Assembly: GCA_028290125.1 (NCBI GenBank)
Contig: JAQGKM010000252.1
Location: 1 to 7,220 of the forward strand
Reading direction: 5' to 3'
Length of the DNA: 7,220 nt
Origin: Hyphomicrobiales bacterium
Lineage (GTDB): Bacteria > Pseudomonadota > Alphaproteobacteria > Rhizobiales > Beijerinckiaceae
Part shown: positions 1 to 6,418 of the stretch, piece after piece
Position numbering within the stretch: position 1 is the first letter of the stretch
How the letters are laid out: every line of letters starts with the position of its first letter
Program-made: the position numbers and the translations under genes
Notes under the pieces: generated by a model
The model's input: only the letters and a program-made list of their open reading frames with translations
The model's database searches: none
Told to the model about the DNA's origin: nothing

Positions 1-1985
1 TCGCCCGCACGCGCGACGAAGCGCGCCGCGCCGCGCCGCTGGCGAAATTCGAGACGGAAGAACAGACGCCGGCGATCACCATCGAGCAGGGCGCGGAGCG
101 CGGCGAGATCGTGCTGCCCGATTACGATTTCGGCCGCGGCGACGCGCCCGCAGCTTTGGCGGCTGCGCCGAAATCGCTGAAGGGCCGGCTGATGATCGGC
201 GGCCAGGAGCATTTCTATCTCGAGGGGCAGGCGGCTTTCGCCGTGCCGGGCGAGGCGGGCGACGTGCTCGTCCATACCTCGACGCAGGATCCGACCGAGG
301 TCCAGCACATCGTGGCGCGCGTGCTTGGCTGCCCCGACTCCTATGTCGTGGCGGAGACGCGTCGCATGGGCGGCGGCTTCGGCGGCAAGGAGAGCCAGGC
401 GGCGCAGGTGGCGGCGATCGCCGCGCTCGGCGCCAAGGTTACGGGGCGCCCCTGCAAGTTCCGGCTCGACCGCGACGACGATTTCGTCATGACCGGCAAG
501 CGCCATGACTTCCGCGCCGACTGGTCGGTCGGGTTCGAGCCCGACGGACGGCTCACCGCTTATGACGTGCAGCTCGACGCCAATTGCGGCTGCTCGGCGG
601 ACCTGTCGCCCGGCGTCGTCGACCGCGCCATGTTCCATGCGGCGAATGCCTATTACGCGCCGACCGTCGCGATCCGCACGCGGCGCCTGCGCACCGACAT
701 CGCGTCCAACACGGCGTTCCGTGGCTTCGGCGGGCCGCAGGGCATGCTCGCCATCGAGCGCGTGATGGACGCCATCGCGCATGAGACCGGGCGCGATCCG
801 CTCGACGTGCGCAAGGCCAACCTGTTGCGTCCCGGCGCAGATCTCACGCCCTATGGCATGAAGCTGACCGAGACAGGCACGCTGCCGGCGCTGCTCGACA
901 GGCTGGAGCGGACCTCCGATTACCGCGCGCGCCGAGCGGCGATCGAGGCGCATAACGCCGCCGATCCGATCATCCGGCGCGGCCTGTCGCTGACGCCGGT
1001 CATGTTCGGCATTTCGTTCACGCTGGTCTCGCTCAACCAGGCGGGCGCGCTGGTCCATGTCTATCAGGATGGTTCGATCCATCTGAACCATGGCGGCACC
1101 GAGATGGGGCAGGGGCTCTTCACCAAGGTCGCGCAGGTCGTCGCCGAGGAGTTCGGCGTGCCGCTCGACTACGTGCGGATCACCGCAACCAACACCGCCA
1201 AGGTCCCCAACACCTCGCCGACCGCCGCGAGCTCCGGCTCGGACCTCAACGGCATGGCGGCGCGCATCGCGGCCTCCGCCATCAAGGGCCGCATGGCAGA
1301 GGTCGCGGGCGCGATGTGGGATATGGCGCCGGATGAGGTGACGTTCCGCGAAGGCCGCGTCTTCGGCGGCAATGAGTCCGTGTCGTTCAAGGATCTCGCC
1401 CGCCGCTGCCGCATCGAGCGCGTACAATTGTCGGAGGCGGGTTTCTACAAGACGCCGCATCTCGACTGGGACCGCCACAAGAAGACGGGCCGTCCTTTCC
1501 TCTACTTCGCCTACGGCGCCTCCTGCTCGGAAGTCGCCATCGACACGCTGACCGGCGAGACGAAGGTGCTGCGCGTCGACATCCTCCACGATGTCGGCAA
1601 GTCGCTGAATCCGGCGCTCGACATCGGCCAGATCGAAGGCGGCTTCGTGCAGGGCATGGGGTGGCTTACGACCGAGGAACTGGTGCACGACGCCAAGGGG
1701 CGGCTGCTCACCCATGCGCCGTCGACATACAAGATCCCGGTTGCCGCCGACGTGCCGCGCGACCTGCGCGTCGCCTTGTTCGAGAACGTCAATCGCGAGG
1801 ACACTATCCACCGCTCGAAGGCGGTGGGCGAACCGCCGCTCATGCTCGGCATCAGCGTCTTCAGCGCCATCGTCGACGCGTTGCACGGACTGGCTCCCGG
1901 CGTTCACGTCGCGCTGGATGCGCCGGCGACTCCGGAACGCGTGCTGCTGGCCGCCGAGGCGTTGAAGGCTGCACGCGGAAGTTGA
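1..1985 (+). CDS. xdhB: Xanthine dehydrogenase, molybdopterin-binding large subunit XdhB (5' partial)
   Basis: Large subunit of the molybdenum hydroxylase that oxidises hypoxanthine to xanthine and xanthine to urate in the cytoplasm, working with the FeS/FAD subunit XdhA. The reading frame (first full codon at 3) is open from the window edge, so the GTG at 111 is internal. 660 residues are visible; the family is usually about 770-790, so roughly 110-130 N-terminal residues are missing. Counting from codon 3, the active-site residues known from bovine XDH fall at the expected spacing: Gln95 (Q767, in TSTQ), Glu130 (E802, in GGGFGGKES), Arg208 (R880, in DRAMFH), Phe242 (F914, in AFRGFGGPQG) and the catalytic base Glu610 (E1261, in KAVGEPPLMLG). 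GGTEMGQGL, a cofactor-contacting segment, is also present. It is followed 64 bp later by xdhC. Identification is very secure. xdhA probably lies just upstream (inference). Confidence 0.97.
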   Translation, partial: ARTRDEARRAAPLAKFETEEQTPAITIEQGAERGEIVLPDYDFGRGDAPAALAAAPKSLKGRLMIGGQEHFYLEGQAAFAVPGEAGDVLVHTSTQDPTEVQHIVARVLGCPDSYVVAETRRMGGGFGGKESQAAQVAAIAALGAKVTGRPCKFRLDRDDDFVMTGKRHDFRADWSVGFEPDGRLTAYDVQLDANCGCSADLSPGVVDRAMFHAANAYYAPTVAIRTRRLRTDIASNTAFRGFGGPQGMLAIERVMDAIAHETGRDPLDVRKANLLRPGADLTPYGMKLTETGTLPALLDRLERTSDYRARRAAIEAHNAADPIIRRGLSLTPVMFGISFTLVSLNQAGALVHVYQDGSIHLNHGGTEMGQGLFTKVAQVVAEEFGVPLDYVRITATNTAKVPNTSPTAASSGSDLNGMAARIAASAIKGRMAEVAGAMWDMAPDEVTFREGRVFGGNESVSFKDLARRCRIERVQLSEAGFYKTPHLDWDRHKKTGRPFLYFAYGASCSEVAIDTLTGETKVLRVDILHDVGKSLNPALDIGQIEGGFVQGMGWLTTEELVHDAKGRLLTHAPSTYKIPVAADVPRDLRVALFENVNREDTIHRSKAVGEPPLMLGISVFSAIVDALHGLAPGVHVALDAPATPERVLLAAEALKAARGS

Positions 1986-2033
1986 ACCAACACATGAGCT
2001 TCGCGCTGATTCAAAGTCTCAAGTCGGCGTGTC

Positions 2034-2039
2034 AGGTGA
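2034..2039 (+). promoter_or_regulatory. Ribosome binding site that sets the xdhC start
   Basis: AGGTGA lies 10 bases before the ATG at 2050. It overlaps the region just after the in-frame GTG at 2029, which has no comparable upstream purine-rich site. This favours ATG 2050 over GTG 2029 as the xdhC start. The spacing is at the long end of normal, so the choice is likely but not certain. Confidence 0.6.
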
Positions 2040-2049
2040 CTCATTCCAA

Positions 2050-2895
2050 ATGGGTTTCGACCACGAGGCCGCGATGCTGATGACGCGTCTGGCTTCTCTC
2101 CTCGCCAAGGGTGAGCGCGTTGTTCACGTAATGGTTGAGCGCGCGCAAGGCTCGACGCCGCGCGAGGCGGGCGCCGCCATGCTGGTGCTCGAGAGCGGCG
2201 ACTTCCACGGGACGATCGGCGGCGGCGCGCTCGAATGGGAAGCGCTGCATCTCGCGCGTTCGATGTTCGCTTCAGGCCAGCCTACGGTCATCAGGCGCGA
2301 TTTTCCACTCGGCCCCGAACTCGCCCAGTGCTGCGGCGGGCGCATGGCTCTCCGCTTTGAAATGTTCGCGCCGGAGGATGTGTCGCGTATCGCCCAGCGG
2401 GCTGCGAGCGACGAGTCTGGCGAGCTGACGCCGCTCGCCCTGTTCGGCGCCGGCCATGTCGGACGCGCGCTTGTTCTGGCCTTGGCGCCGCTGCCCTTCC
2501 GCGTGCGCTGGATCGACAGCCGCGCGGAGGCCTTCCCGGCGCTGGCGCCGGCCAATGTCGAAATGCATGCGCCCGCTGATCCGGTCGCCGAGATCGACGC
2601 GCTGGACGCCGGCGCCTTCATCCTCGTGATGACCCATTCCCACCCGCTCGACCTCGCCATCGTCTCGCAGGCGCTGGCGCACGACTTCCCCTTCGTCGGC
2701 TTGATCGGCTCGGACACGAAGCGCGCCCGGTTCGAAAGCCGCATGCGCGATGCGGGCATGTCCGACGCCGCGCGCGAGCGGCTGGTGTGCCCCGTCGGCG
2801 TCGAGGGGATCGACGGAAAAGAACCCGCCATCATCGCCGCCTCCATGGCGGCAGCGCTGCTGCGCGCCCGCGAACTCACGAGGACCACGCCATGA
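2050..2895 (+). CDS. xdhC: XdhC, molybdenum cofactor insertion/maturation factor for xanthine dehydrogenase
   Basis: XdhC binds molybdenum cofactor, supports its sulfuration and hands it to XdhB; it is not part of the mature enzyme (known from Rhodobacter capsulatus). With ATG 2050 the protein has 281 residues, within the usual range. The N-terminal XdhC/CoxI domain shows GSTPREAGA (34-42), GTIGGGALEW (54-63) and the double cysteine of LGPELAQCCGGR (Cys94-Cys95), a conserved site implicated in cofactor binding. The C-terminal half is a Rossmann-type domain with GAGHVG (133-138) and the family segments FVGLIGSDTKRARF and CPVGVEGIDGKEPA near the end. The stop codon overlaps the start of the deaminase gene as ATGA, so the two are very likely translationally coupled. 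A start at GTG 2029 would add seven residues with no family match. The 64-bp gap after xdhB holds no recognisable promoter or terminator, consistent with one transcript. Confidence 0.95.
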   Translation: MGFDHEAAMLMTRLASLLAKGERVVHVMVERAQGSTPREAGAAMLVLESGDFHGTIGGGALEWEALHLARSMFASGQPTVIRRDFPLGPELAQCCGGRMALRFEMFAPEDVSRIAQRAASDESGELTPLALFGAGHVGRALVLALAPLPFRVRWIDSRAEAFPALAPANVEMHAPADPVAEIDALDAGAFILVMTHSHPLDLAIVSQALAHDFPFVGLIGSDTKRARFESRMRDAGMSDAARERLVCPVGVEGIDGKEPAIIAASMAAALLRARELTRTTP

Positions 2896-3380
2896 GTCAC
2901 GATCCCGCCGACCTCGACCGCCAATTTCTTCGCCGCGCCGTCGCCCTGTCGAAGGAGCGCATGGAGGCGAACCTGGGCGGGCCGTTCGGCGCCGTCATCG
3001 TCAAGGACGGGGCGATCATCGCCGAGGGCTGGAACGAGGTGACGTCGGCGCTCGATCCGACGGCCCATGCCGAAGTCACGGCGATCCGCCGCGCCTGCCA
3101 GGCGGTCGGGCATTTCTCGCTGGAAGGCGCGACGCTCTACTCCAGTTGCGAGCCTTGCCCGATGTGCCTCGCGGCAACCTATTGGGCGCGCATCGGGCGG
3201 CTTGTCTTCGCCAACACGCGCGACGAGGCGGCGTCGATCGGTTTCGACGACGCCTTCCTGTATGGCGAAATGCCCAAGGATCCGCTCAAGCGCGAACTGC
3301 CGACAGACCACGTCGCCCTCGACGAAGCGCGCGAGGTCTTCGAGCTTTGGCGCAACAAGGTCGACAAGATCGCTTACTGA
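2892..3380 (+). CDS. guaD: Guanine deaminase, cytidine-deaminase-fold type
   Basis: Zinc-dependent deaminase predicted to turn guanine into xanthine plus ammonia, feeding the xanthine dehydrogenase encoded upstream. The 162-residue length and motifs fit the small bacterial guanine deaminase of Bacillus subtilis (156 residues). The zinc-binding and proton-shuttle motif is HAEVTAIR with His59 and Glu61; the other zinc ligands are Cys89 and Cys92 in CEPCPMC. Asp120 in GFDDAF aligns with B. subtilis Asp114, and the chain ends in Tyr, as does the B. subtilis enzyme, whose C-terminus closes the active site. GGPFGAVIVKDGAIIAEG (29-46) is also nearly identical to my recollection of that enzyme. The start is supported by GAGGA at 2880-2884, 7 bases before ATG, and by the 4-base overlap with xdhC. 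tRNA adenosine deaminase (TadA) is the main alternative in this superfamily, but context and the C-terminal half favour guanine deaminase. Confidence 0.92.
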   Translation: MSHDPADLDRQFLRRAVALSKERMEANLGGPFGAVIVKDGAIIAEGWNEVTSALDPTAHAEVTAIRRACQAVGHFSLEGATLYSSCEPCPMCLAATYWARIGRLVFANTRDEAASIGFDDAFLYGEMPKDPLKRELPTDHVALDEAREVFELWRNKVDKIAY

Positions 3381-3381
3381 C

Positions 3382-3663
3382 CTACTTCGGGTCGGGCGTC
3401 GGCCCGCCTGGCGTTTCGCCGGGTGGCGTGACCGCCTGCGGCGGGATCACCGGCATCGTTCCGACATTGGGCGGGGTTTGCGTCATGTCCGCGTCGCCGC
3501 TGGCCGGCGGGGCGATCACCCCGTCGGTCCGGCTGAGCTTCTCTGACAATGTGGGCTGCCCGCCGGCGGAAGGCGCCGGAGTCGACGGCGTCGTTTGCGC
3601 CAGAGCAGCGCCGGGCAGGGCGCTACCCAGCGCAAGCAGTATCGTGAACCGAAGCTTTGGCAT
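3382..3663 (-). CDS. Exported proline-rich small protein, function unknown
   Basis: A 93-residue protein with a clear Sec signal peptide: Lys3/Arg5, a hydrophobic stretch FTILLALGSALPGAALA (6-22), and an Ala-Leu-Ala cleavage site before Gln23. There is no lipobox cysteine, so it is probably a soluble periplasmic or secreted protein. The mature part is about 71 residues, 17 of them proline, with no predicted globular domain. The segment LSEKLSRTDGVIAPP followed by TMPVIPPQ resembles small exported proteins I associate with Hyphomicrobiales genomes; no role is known to me. The start is well supported by GAGGAG (3669-3674 on the complement), 5 bases before ATG. The gene runs against guaD, with the two stop codons one base apart, and is divergent from the DJ-1/PfpI gene. 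That it is a real gene is likely from the signal peptide plus ribosome binding site; function is open. Confidence 0.8.
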   Translation of the reverse strand: MPKLRFTILLALGSALPGAALAQTTPSTPAPSAGGQPTLSEKLSRTDGVIAPPASGDADMTQTPPNVGTMPVIPPQAVTPPGETPGGPTPDPK

Positions 3664-3686
3664 GATGTCTCCTCAAGTGTCATGGG

Positions 3687-3698
3687 GCGAACGTTCGC
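3687..3698. promoter_or_regulatory. Perfect 12-bp palindrome in a divergent intergenic region (candidate operator)
   Basis: GCGAACGTTCGC is fully self-complementary and sits 24 bp upstream of the start codon of the exported protein gene and 89 bp upstream of the DJ-1/PfpI start. The 124-bp region 3664-3787 must hold promoters for both genes, but I see no convincing -35/-10 pair. An operator role is a guess from position and symmetry; chance palindromes rich in CG are common in such DNA. Confidence 0.3.
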
Positions 3699-3787
3699 GC
3701 GCACGGCGCAGTTCCTGCGCTCCCCGGCGCAACCAAGCTGGCTGCGGCCTCGTTATGTCGGCGATCCACGAGACGGGGGAGCATTCC

Positions 3788-4360
3788 ATGCCGAGCATTC
3801 GGGAAGCACGCATACTCATCATGGCGACGGATGGCTTCGAGCAATCGGAACTGCTGGTTCCGCTCACCAAGCTCCGCGACGCCGGTGCGAAGGTCGAGAT
3901 TGCGGCGCCTGAAGGCGCAGTCGAGATCAAGGGCTGGGCCGAGAAGAACTGGGGCCAGAAAGTCCCGGTCGATCTGGAAATCGCCGCCGTCGATATCGAC
4001 GATTACGACGCGCTCGTGCTGCCGGGCGGACAGATGAACCCGGACGTCTTGCGCATGAACGACGACGCCGTCGCGCTCGTGCAGGAATTCATCGACGCCG
4101 GGAAACTCGTCGCGGCGATTTGCCATGCGCCCTGGCTGCTCGTCGAGGCGGACGCGGTCGATGGACGTTGCGTCACGTCGTGGCCGTCAGTGCGCACCGA
4201 CATCGAAAACGCGGGCGGCGAATGGGTGGATCGTGAAGTGGTGGTGGACGATGGCGTCATCACCAGCCGCTCGCCCAAGGATCTCGACGCCTTCGTGGCG
4301 GCGATCATCGAGCAGATCGAAGCTGAAGCGCCGAGCGAAGAACGCAAGCACGCTTCGTAG
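3788..4360 (+). CDS. DJ-1/PfpI family protein (type 1 glutamine amidotransferase-like)
   Basis: A 190-residue cytoplasmic protein of the DJ-1/PfpI superfamily, whose members are described as proteases, deglycases/glyoxalases or chaperones; the exact activity cannot be read from sequence. Visible family landmarks are Glu18 in ATDGFEQSEL, the LVLPGGQMNPD loop (77-86), and the nucleophile elbow AICHAPWLLVEA with Cys112 and His113. The segment RCVTSWPSVRTDIENAGGEWVD and the final VITSRSPKDLDAF are typical of the PfpI/YhbO branch, as is the length. ATG 3788 is chosen because GGGGAG (3776-3781) lies 6 bases upstream and the protein aligns from here; the frame is open much further upstream, but that stretch runs over guaD and the exported-protein gene and encodes nothing recognisable. 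It is a stand-alone gene facing the REP-like repeats. A stress-related role is common in this family (inference). Confidence 0.93.
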   Translation: MPSIREARILIMATDGFEQSELLVPLTKLRDAGAKVEIAAPEGAVEIKGWAEKNWGQKVPVDLEIAAVDIDDYDALVLPGGQMNPDVLRMNDDAVALVQEFIDAGKLVAAICHAPWLLVEADAVDGRCVTSWPSVRTDIENAGGEWVDREVVVDDGVITSRSPKDLDAFVAAIIEQIEAEAPSEERKHAS

Positions 4361-4370
4361 GCTGTGAGCG

Positions 4371-4430
4371 CACCCTCTCCCATCGGGAGAGGGCGGACTC
4401 GGGGCAGAAGCCCCGAGCCGGGGTGAGGGG
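4371..4430 (+). repeat. REP-like intergenic palindromic element, copy 1 (possible terminator)
   Basis: The element starts 10 bp after the DJ-1/PfpI stop. It holds two perfect hairpins in series: CCCTCTCCC (4373-4381) pairing with GGGAGAGGG (4385-4393) over a 3-base loop, and CTCGGGGC (4398-4405) pairing with GCCCCGAG (4410-4417) over AGAA. The flanks CACCC (4371-4375) and GGGTG (4421-4425) can close an outer stem, and GAGGGG ends the unit. This layout matches the abundant interspersed palindromic repeats seen in many Hyphomicrobiales genomes. The strong stems could end transcription, but no T run follows, so a classical intrinsic terminator is not shown. Confidence 0.75.
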
Positions 4431-4454
4431 CTACGGTCTCACCGGCAAAGTCCA

Positions 4455-4505
4455 AACCTCTTATCCGTCATGCTTCGCATGCCACCTTCTCCCTCAGGGA
4501 GAAGG
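4455..4505 (-). repeat. REP-like intergenic palindromic element, copy 2, inverted
   Basis: Read on the complement, this has the same order as copy 1: a CCTTCTCCC/GGGAGAAGG hairpin (9-bp stem, 4485-4493 with 4497-4505, loop TCA), then a small CATGC/GCATG hairpin (4469-4473 with 4477-4481, loop TTC), then GGATAAGAGG. It ends 5 bp from the stop of the convergent - strand gene. The loop and second hairpin differ from copy 1, so it is a diverged or different subfamily member and not a recent duplicate. With copy 1 it fills the gap between two convergent genes and may serve as a two-way terminator. Confidence 0.7.
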
Positions 4506-4510
4506 ATAAC

Positions 4511-4846
4511 TCACACCGCGGCGTGGCGCGCGGCGTTTTCCATGCCGGCGACGCACGTGCACCAGTCCTCGGAGTCGCGCTCGATCGCGCGTTCGACGAT
4601 GTGGTGCAGACCGCGCAGGATCGGCATGTCTTCATGCGCGCAGAGATCGCGCAGCTCTTCCCAGTCGGCCGCAGCGGCTTCCGCGCTGAACGTGCGCACG
4701 GCGCGCGCGGCATAGGCGCCAACGCGCATGTTTTCATGGTTCGCCGCGCGGGCGACGCGCGCATGGAAGGCGGGGCCGATCGAGATCACGCCGGCTTCCG
4801 CAACGGCGTCGTGCGAGCAGGTGATGATGAGCTCTTTGATGAGCAT
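4511..4846 (-). CDS. Conserved-looking hypothetical protein, His/Cys-containing, 111 residues
   Basis: I do not recognise this family. The 111-residue product has no signal peptide or membrane segment and looks largely alpha-helical, with alternating Ala/Arg/Glu-rich stretches. It carries seven histidines (12, 28, 37, 71, 81, 82, 108) and four cysteines (10, 69, 96, 98), the last two as a CTC motif after a tryptophan, a composition that could bind a metal (inference). Support for being real: GGGGAG (4854-4859 on the complement) 7 bases before the ATG, third codon positions almost all G or C, and a stop placed just clear of the intergenic repeat. Overlapping + strand frames lack these features. 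It lies 143 bp downstream of otsA on the same strand, a gap long enough for its own promoter, though no clear one is seen. Confidence 0.72.
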   Translation of the reverse strand: MLIKELIITCSHDAVAEAGVISIGPAFHARVARAANHENMRVGAYAARAVRTFSAEAAAADWEELRDLCAHEDMPILRGLHHIVERAIERDSEDWCTCVAGMENAARHAAV

Positions 4847-4989
4847 TGTGGCTCTCCCCGAAAATGGATGAATTGGAATGGCATCGTCTGTGTAGAGGCG
4901 CTTCCTGACGCGGTGATGACGCCTTTGCGTTTTAATCGCGAAAGGACGCCAACAAACAAACGCAAGTCTTAACGCGCAGTGGGATTCGG

Positions 4990-6390
4990 CTAAGCGACCG
5001 AGGGCACTTTAGCCATGGCACGCTGGCCCGCGAGCGCGTCGAGATACTCGCCGCACCAGCGTTGCACATTGTGCTCCTTGAGATAGTGGATCATCGGTTT
5101 GATCCGGCTGACCCGCTCTTCCAGAGGCATGTCGAAAGCCGCCTTGAAGGCGTGCGCCATGCCATCCGTGTCGTAAGGATTGACCATGATCGCGCCCCGC
5201 AGTTCGCGTGCGGCGCCCGCGAAACGCGAGAGCACCAGCACGCCGGGATTTTCTTCATTCTGGGCGGCGACAAATTCCTTCGCAACGAGATTCATGCCAT
5301 CTCGCAAAGGTGTGACCACGCCGATGCGCGCACAGCGATAGAGGCCCGCCAGCGCGGCGCGCGCGATGGATTTGTTGACGTAGCGGATGGGCGCCCAGTC
5401 GATGTCGCCAAACTTGCCGTTCACCCGGCCAGCGACTTCCGCGACCTCGCGATTGATCTCCGCATATTCGGGAATCTGCTCGCGCGTCGTCGGTGCGATC
5501 TGGAGGGCGTAAAACTGGTGCCGGTAATCCGGATACAGTTCAAGAAAGCGTCCGAACGCCTCGATGCGCTGCGGGATGCCCTTCGAGTAATCGAGACGGT
5601 CGACGCTGAGCGCCAGCATCTTGCCCTCGAGCGACTTCTCCAGTCGACGGCTCGTCGGCGACAGCGGCTCCTTGGCGAAGCGGATGAATTCTTCCGTGTC
5701 GATCGAGATCGGAAAGACGCCGACCTGGGTCGTGCGCCCGAACGCGTCGATGCGTCCGCACGGGTCGCTTTCGATGCCCATCTCCTCGCGCAGATAGGCG
5801 AGGAAATTGTCCATGAACTGCTTCGTCTGGAAGCCGACGAGATCGTAGCAGGCGAGGTTCGCCGCGAGCCGCGCGTGGTTGGGCAGAATGACCAGCAGCT
5901 CGGGCGCCGGCCACGGAATGTGCAGGAAGAAGCCGATGCGGTTCTTCACCCCGAGCGCGCGCAATTCGGACGCCAGCGGGATGAGATGATAATCGTGCAC
6001 CCAGATGACATCGTCAGGCTTCAGCATCGGCGCGAGCGTGCGCGCGAACGTCTGGTTGACGCGGTAATAGCCGGCCATGTCGCGCCGCGCGAATTCGGTC
6101 AGGCCGGGACGATGGTGGAAGAGGGGCCACAGGGCGCGATTGGCGAAGCCGTTGTAGTACTCGTCGTGATCGCGCTGCGTGAGGTCGATGGTGACGTAGT
6201 CGACATTGTTCCAGCGCACTTCCGAGGTCTTCGGCTCGCCGTCCATGCTTTCCGAGGTTTCGCCGCTCCATCCGAGCCAGATGCCGCCCTGGTGCTCCAG
6301 GGCATTGCGCACGGCGACCGACAGGCCACCGGCTGAATAACGTTCGTTCGGCTTCGGAATACGATTCGACACGGCGATCAAACGGCCCAA
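4990..6390 (-). CDS. otsA: Alpha,alpha-trehalose-phosphate synthase (UDP-forming)
   Basis: GT20 retaining glycosyltransferase that joins glucose from UDP-glucose to glucose-6-phosphate, giving trehalose-6-phosphate for osmoprotection and stress tolerance. With the TTG start the protein has 466 residues, matching the usual 460-475. It begins MGRLIAVSNRIP with the GG of the N-terminal loop at 21-22, then WLGWSGE (38-44), VHDYHLIPLA (131-140), FFLHIPWPAPE (154-164), SVDRLDYSKGIPQR with Arg265 and Lys270, and PLRDGMNLVAKEF with Asp364 and Glu372. The last four residues sit exactly three positions after E. coli Arg262, Lys267, Asp361 and Glu369, as expected for an intact catalytic site. The open frame continues upstream to 6618, but that part lies over the GH15 gene and has no family match. 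It is probably cotranscribed with the GH15 gene. Confidence 0.97.
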   Translation of the reverse strand: MGRLIAVSNRIPKPNERYSAGGLSVAVRNALEHQGGIWLGWSGETSESMDGEPKTSEVRWNNVDYVTIDLTQRDHDEYYNGFANRALWPLFHHRPGLTEFARRDMAGYYRVNQTFARTLAPMLKPDDVIWVHDYHLIPLASELRALGVKNRIGFFLHIPWPAPELLVILPNHARLAANLACYDLVGFQTKQFMDNFLAYLREEMGIESDPCGRIDAFGRTTQVGVFPISIDTEEFIRFAKEPLSPTSRRLEKSLEGKMLALSVDRLDYSKGIPQRIEAFGRFLELYPDYRHQFYALQIAPTTREQIPEYAEINREVAEVAGRVNGKFGDIDWAPIRYVNKSIARAALAGLYRCARIGVVTPLRDGMNLVAKEFVAAQNEENPGVLVLSRFAGAARELRGAIMVNPYDTDGMAHAFKAAFDMPLEERVSRIKPMIHYLKEHNVQRWCGEYLDALAGQRAMAKVPSVA

Positions 6391-6398
6391 GGCACTCA

Positions 6399-6406
6399 CT
6401 CCCCCT
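6399..6406 (-). promoter_or_regulatory. Ribosome binding site that selects a TTG start for otsA
   Basis: On the complement, AGGGGGAG is followed by 8 bases and then TTG at 6390. The in-frame GTG at 6397-6399 overlaps the end of this site and so cannot use it, and no in-frame ATG lies nearby. TTG at 6390 also gives the normal family N-terminus. The call rests on spacing and homology and has not been tested. Confidence 0.7.
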
Positions 6407-6418
6407 GCGCCATTGGCG

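Noticed and set aside
1994..2080. Short 28-codon + strand frame between xdhB and xdhC
   Set aside because: There is no ribosome binding site before its ATG, it overlaps the xdhC start in another frame, and it resembles nothing known.
2124..3311. Long - strand open frame (395 codons) opposite xdhC and guaD
   Set aside because: It is antisense to two well-identified genes, has Arg/Ser/Ala-rich sequence with no recognisable motif, and is expected from high G+C codon bias.
2750..3787. Upstream extension of the DJ-1/PfpI reading frame through guaD and the exported-protein region
   Set aside because: The frame is open by chance. The extension is Arg/Pro-rich, overlaps two real genes, and the family N-terminus and ribosome site both point to ATG 3788.
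4922..4945. Imperfect inverted repeat (CCTTTGCG with CGCGAAAGG) after otsA, considered as a terminator
   Set aside because: The stem has a bulge and no T run follows on the - strand, so support is too weak to list.
4523..4972. + strand frame of 149 codons opposite the 111-residue hypothetical gene
   Set aside because: It has no ribosome site or motif, while the - strand gene has a good ribosome site and G/C-ending codons.
4847..4989. Gap after otsA searched for a promoter of the 111-residue gene
   Set aside because: It is relatively A/T-rich with TTG-containing stretches, but no -35/-10 pair with proper spacing stood out.
5062..6336. Long + strand open frame (424 codons) opposite otsA
   Set aside because: It mirrors the otsA coding sequence; composition (many Arg, Val, Asp, His) is that of an antisense shadow, and no family features are seen.
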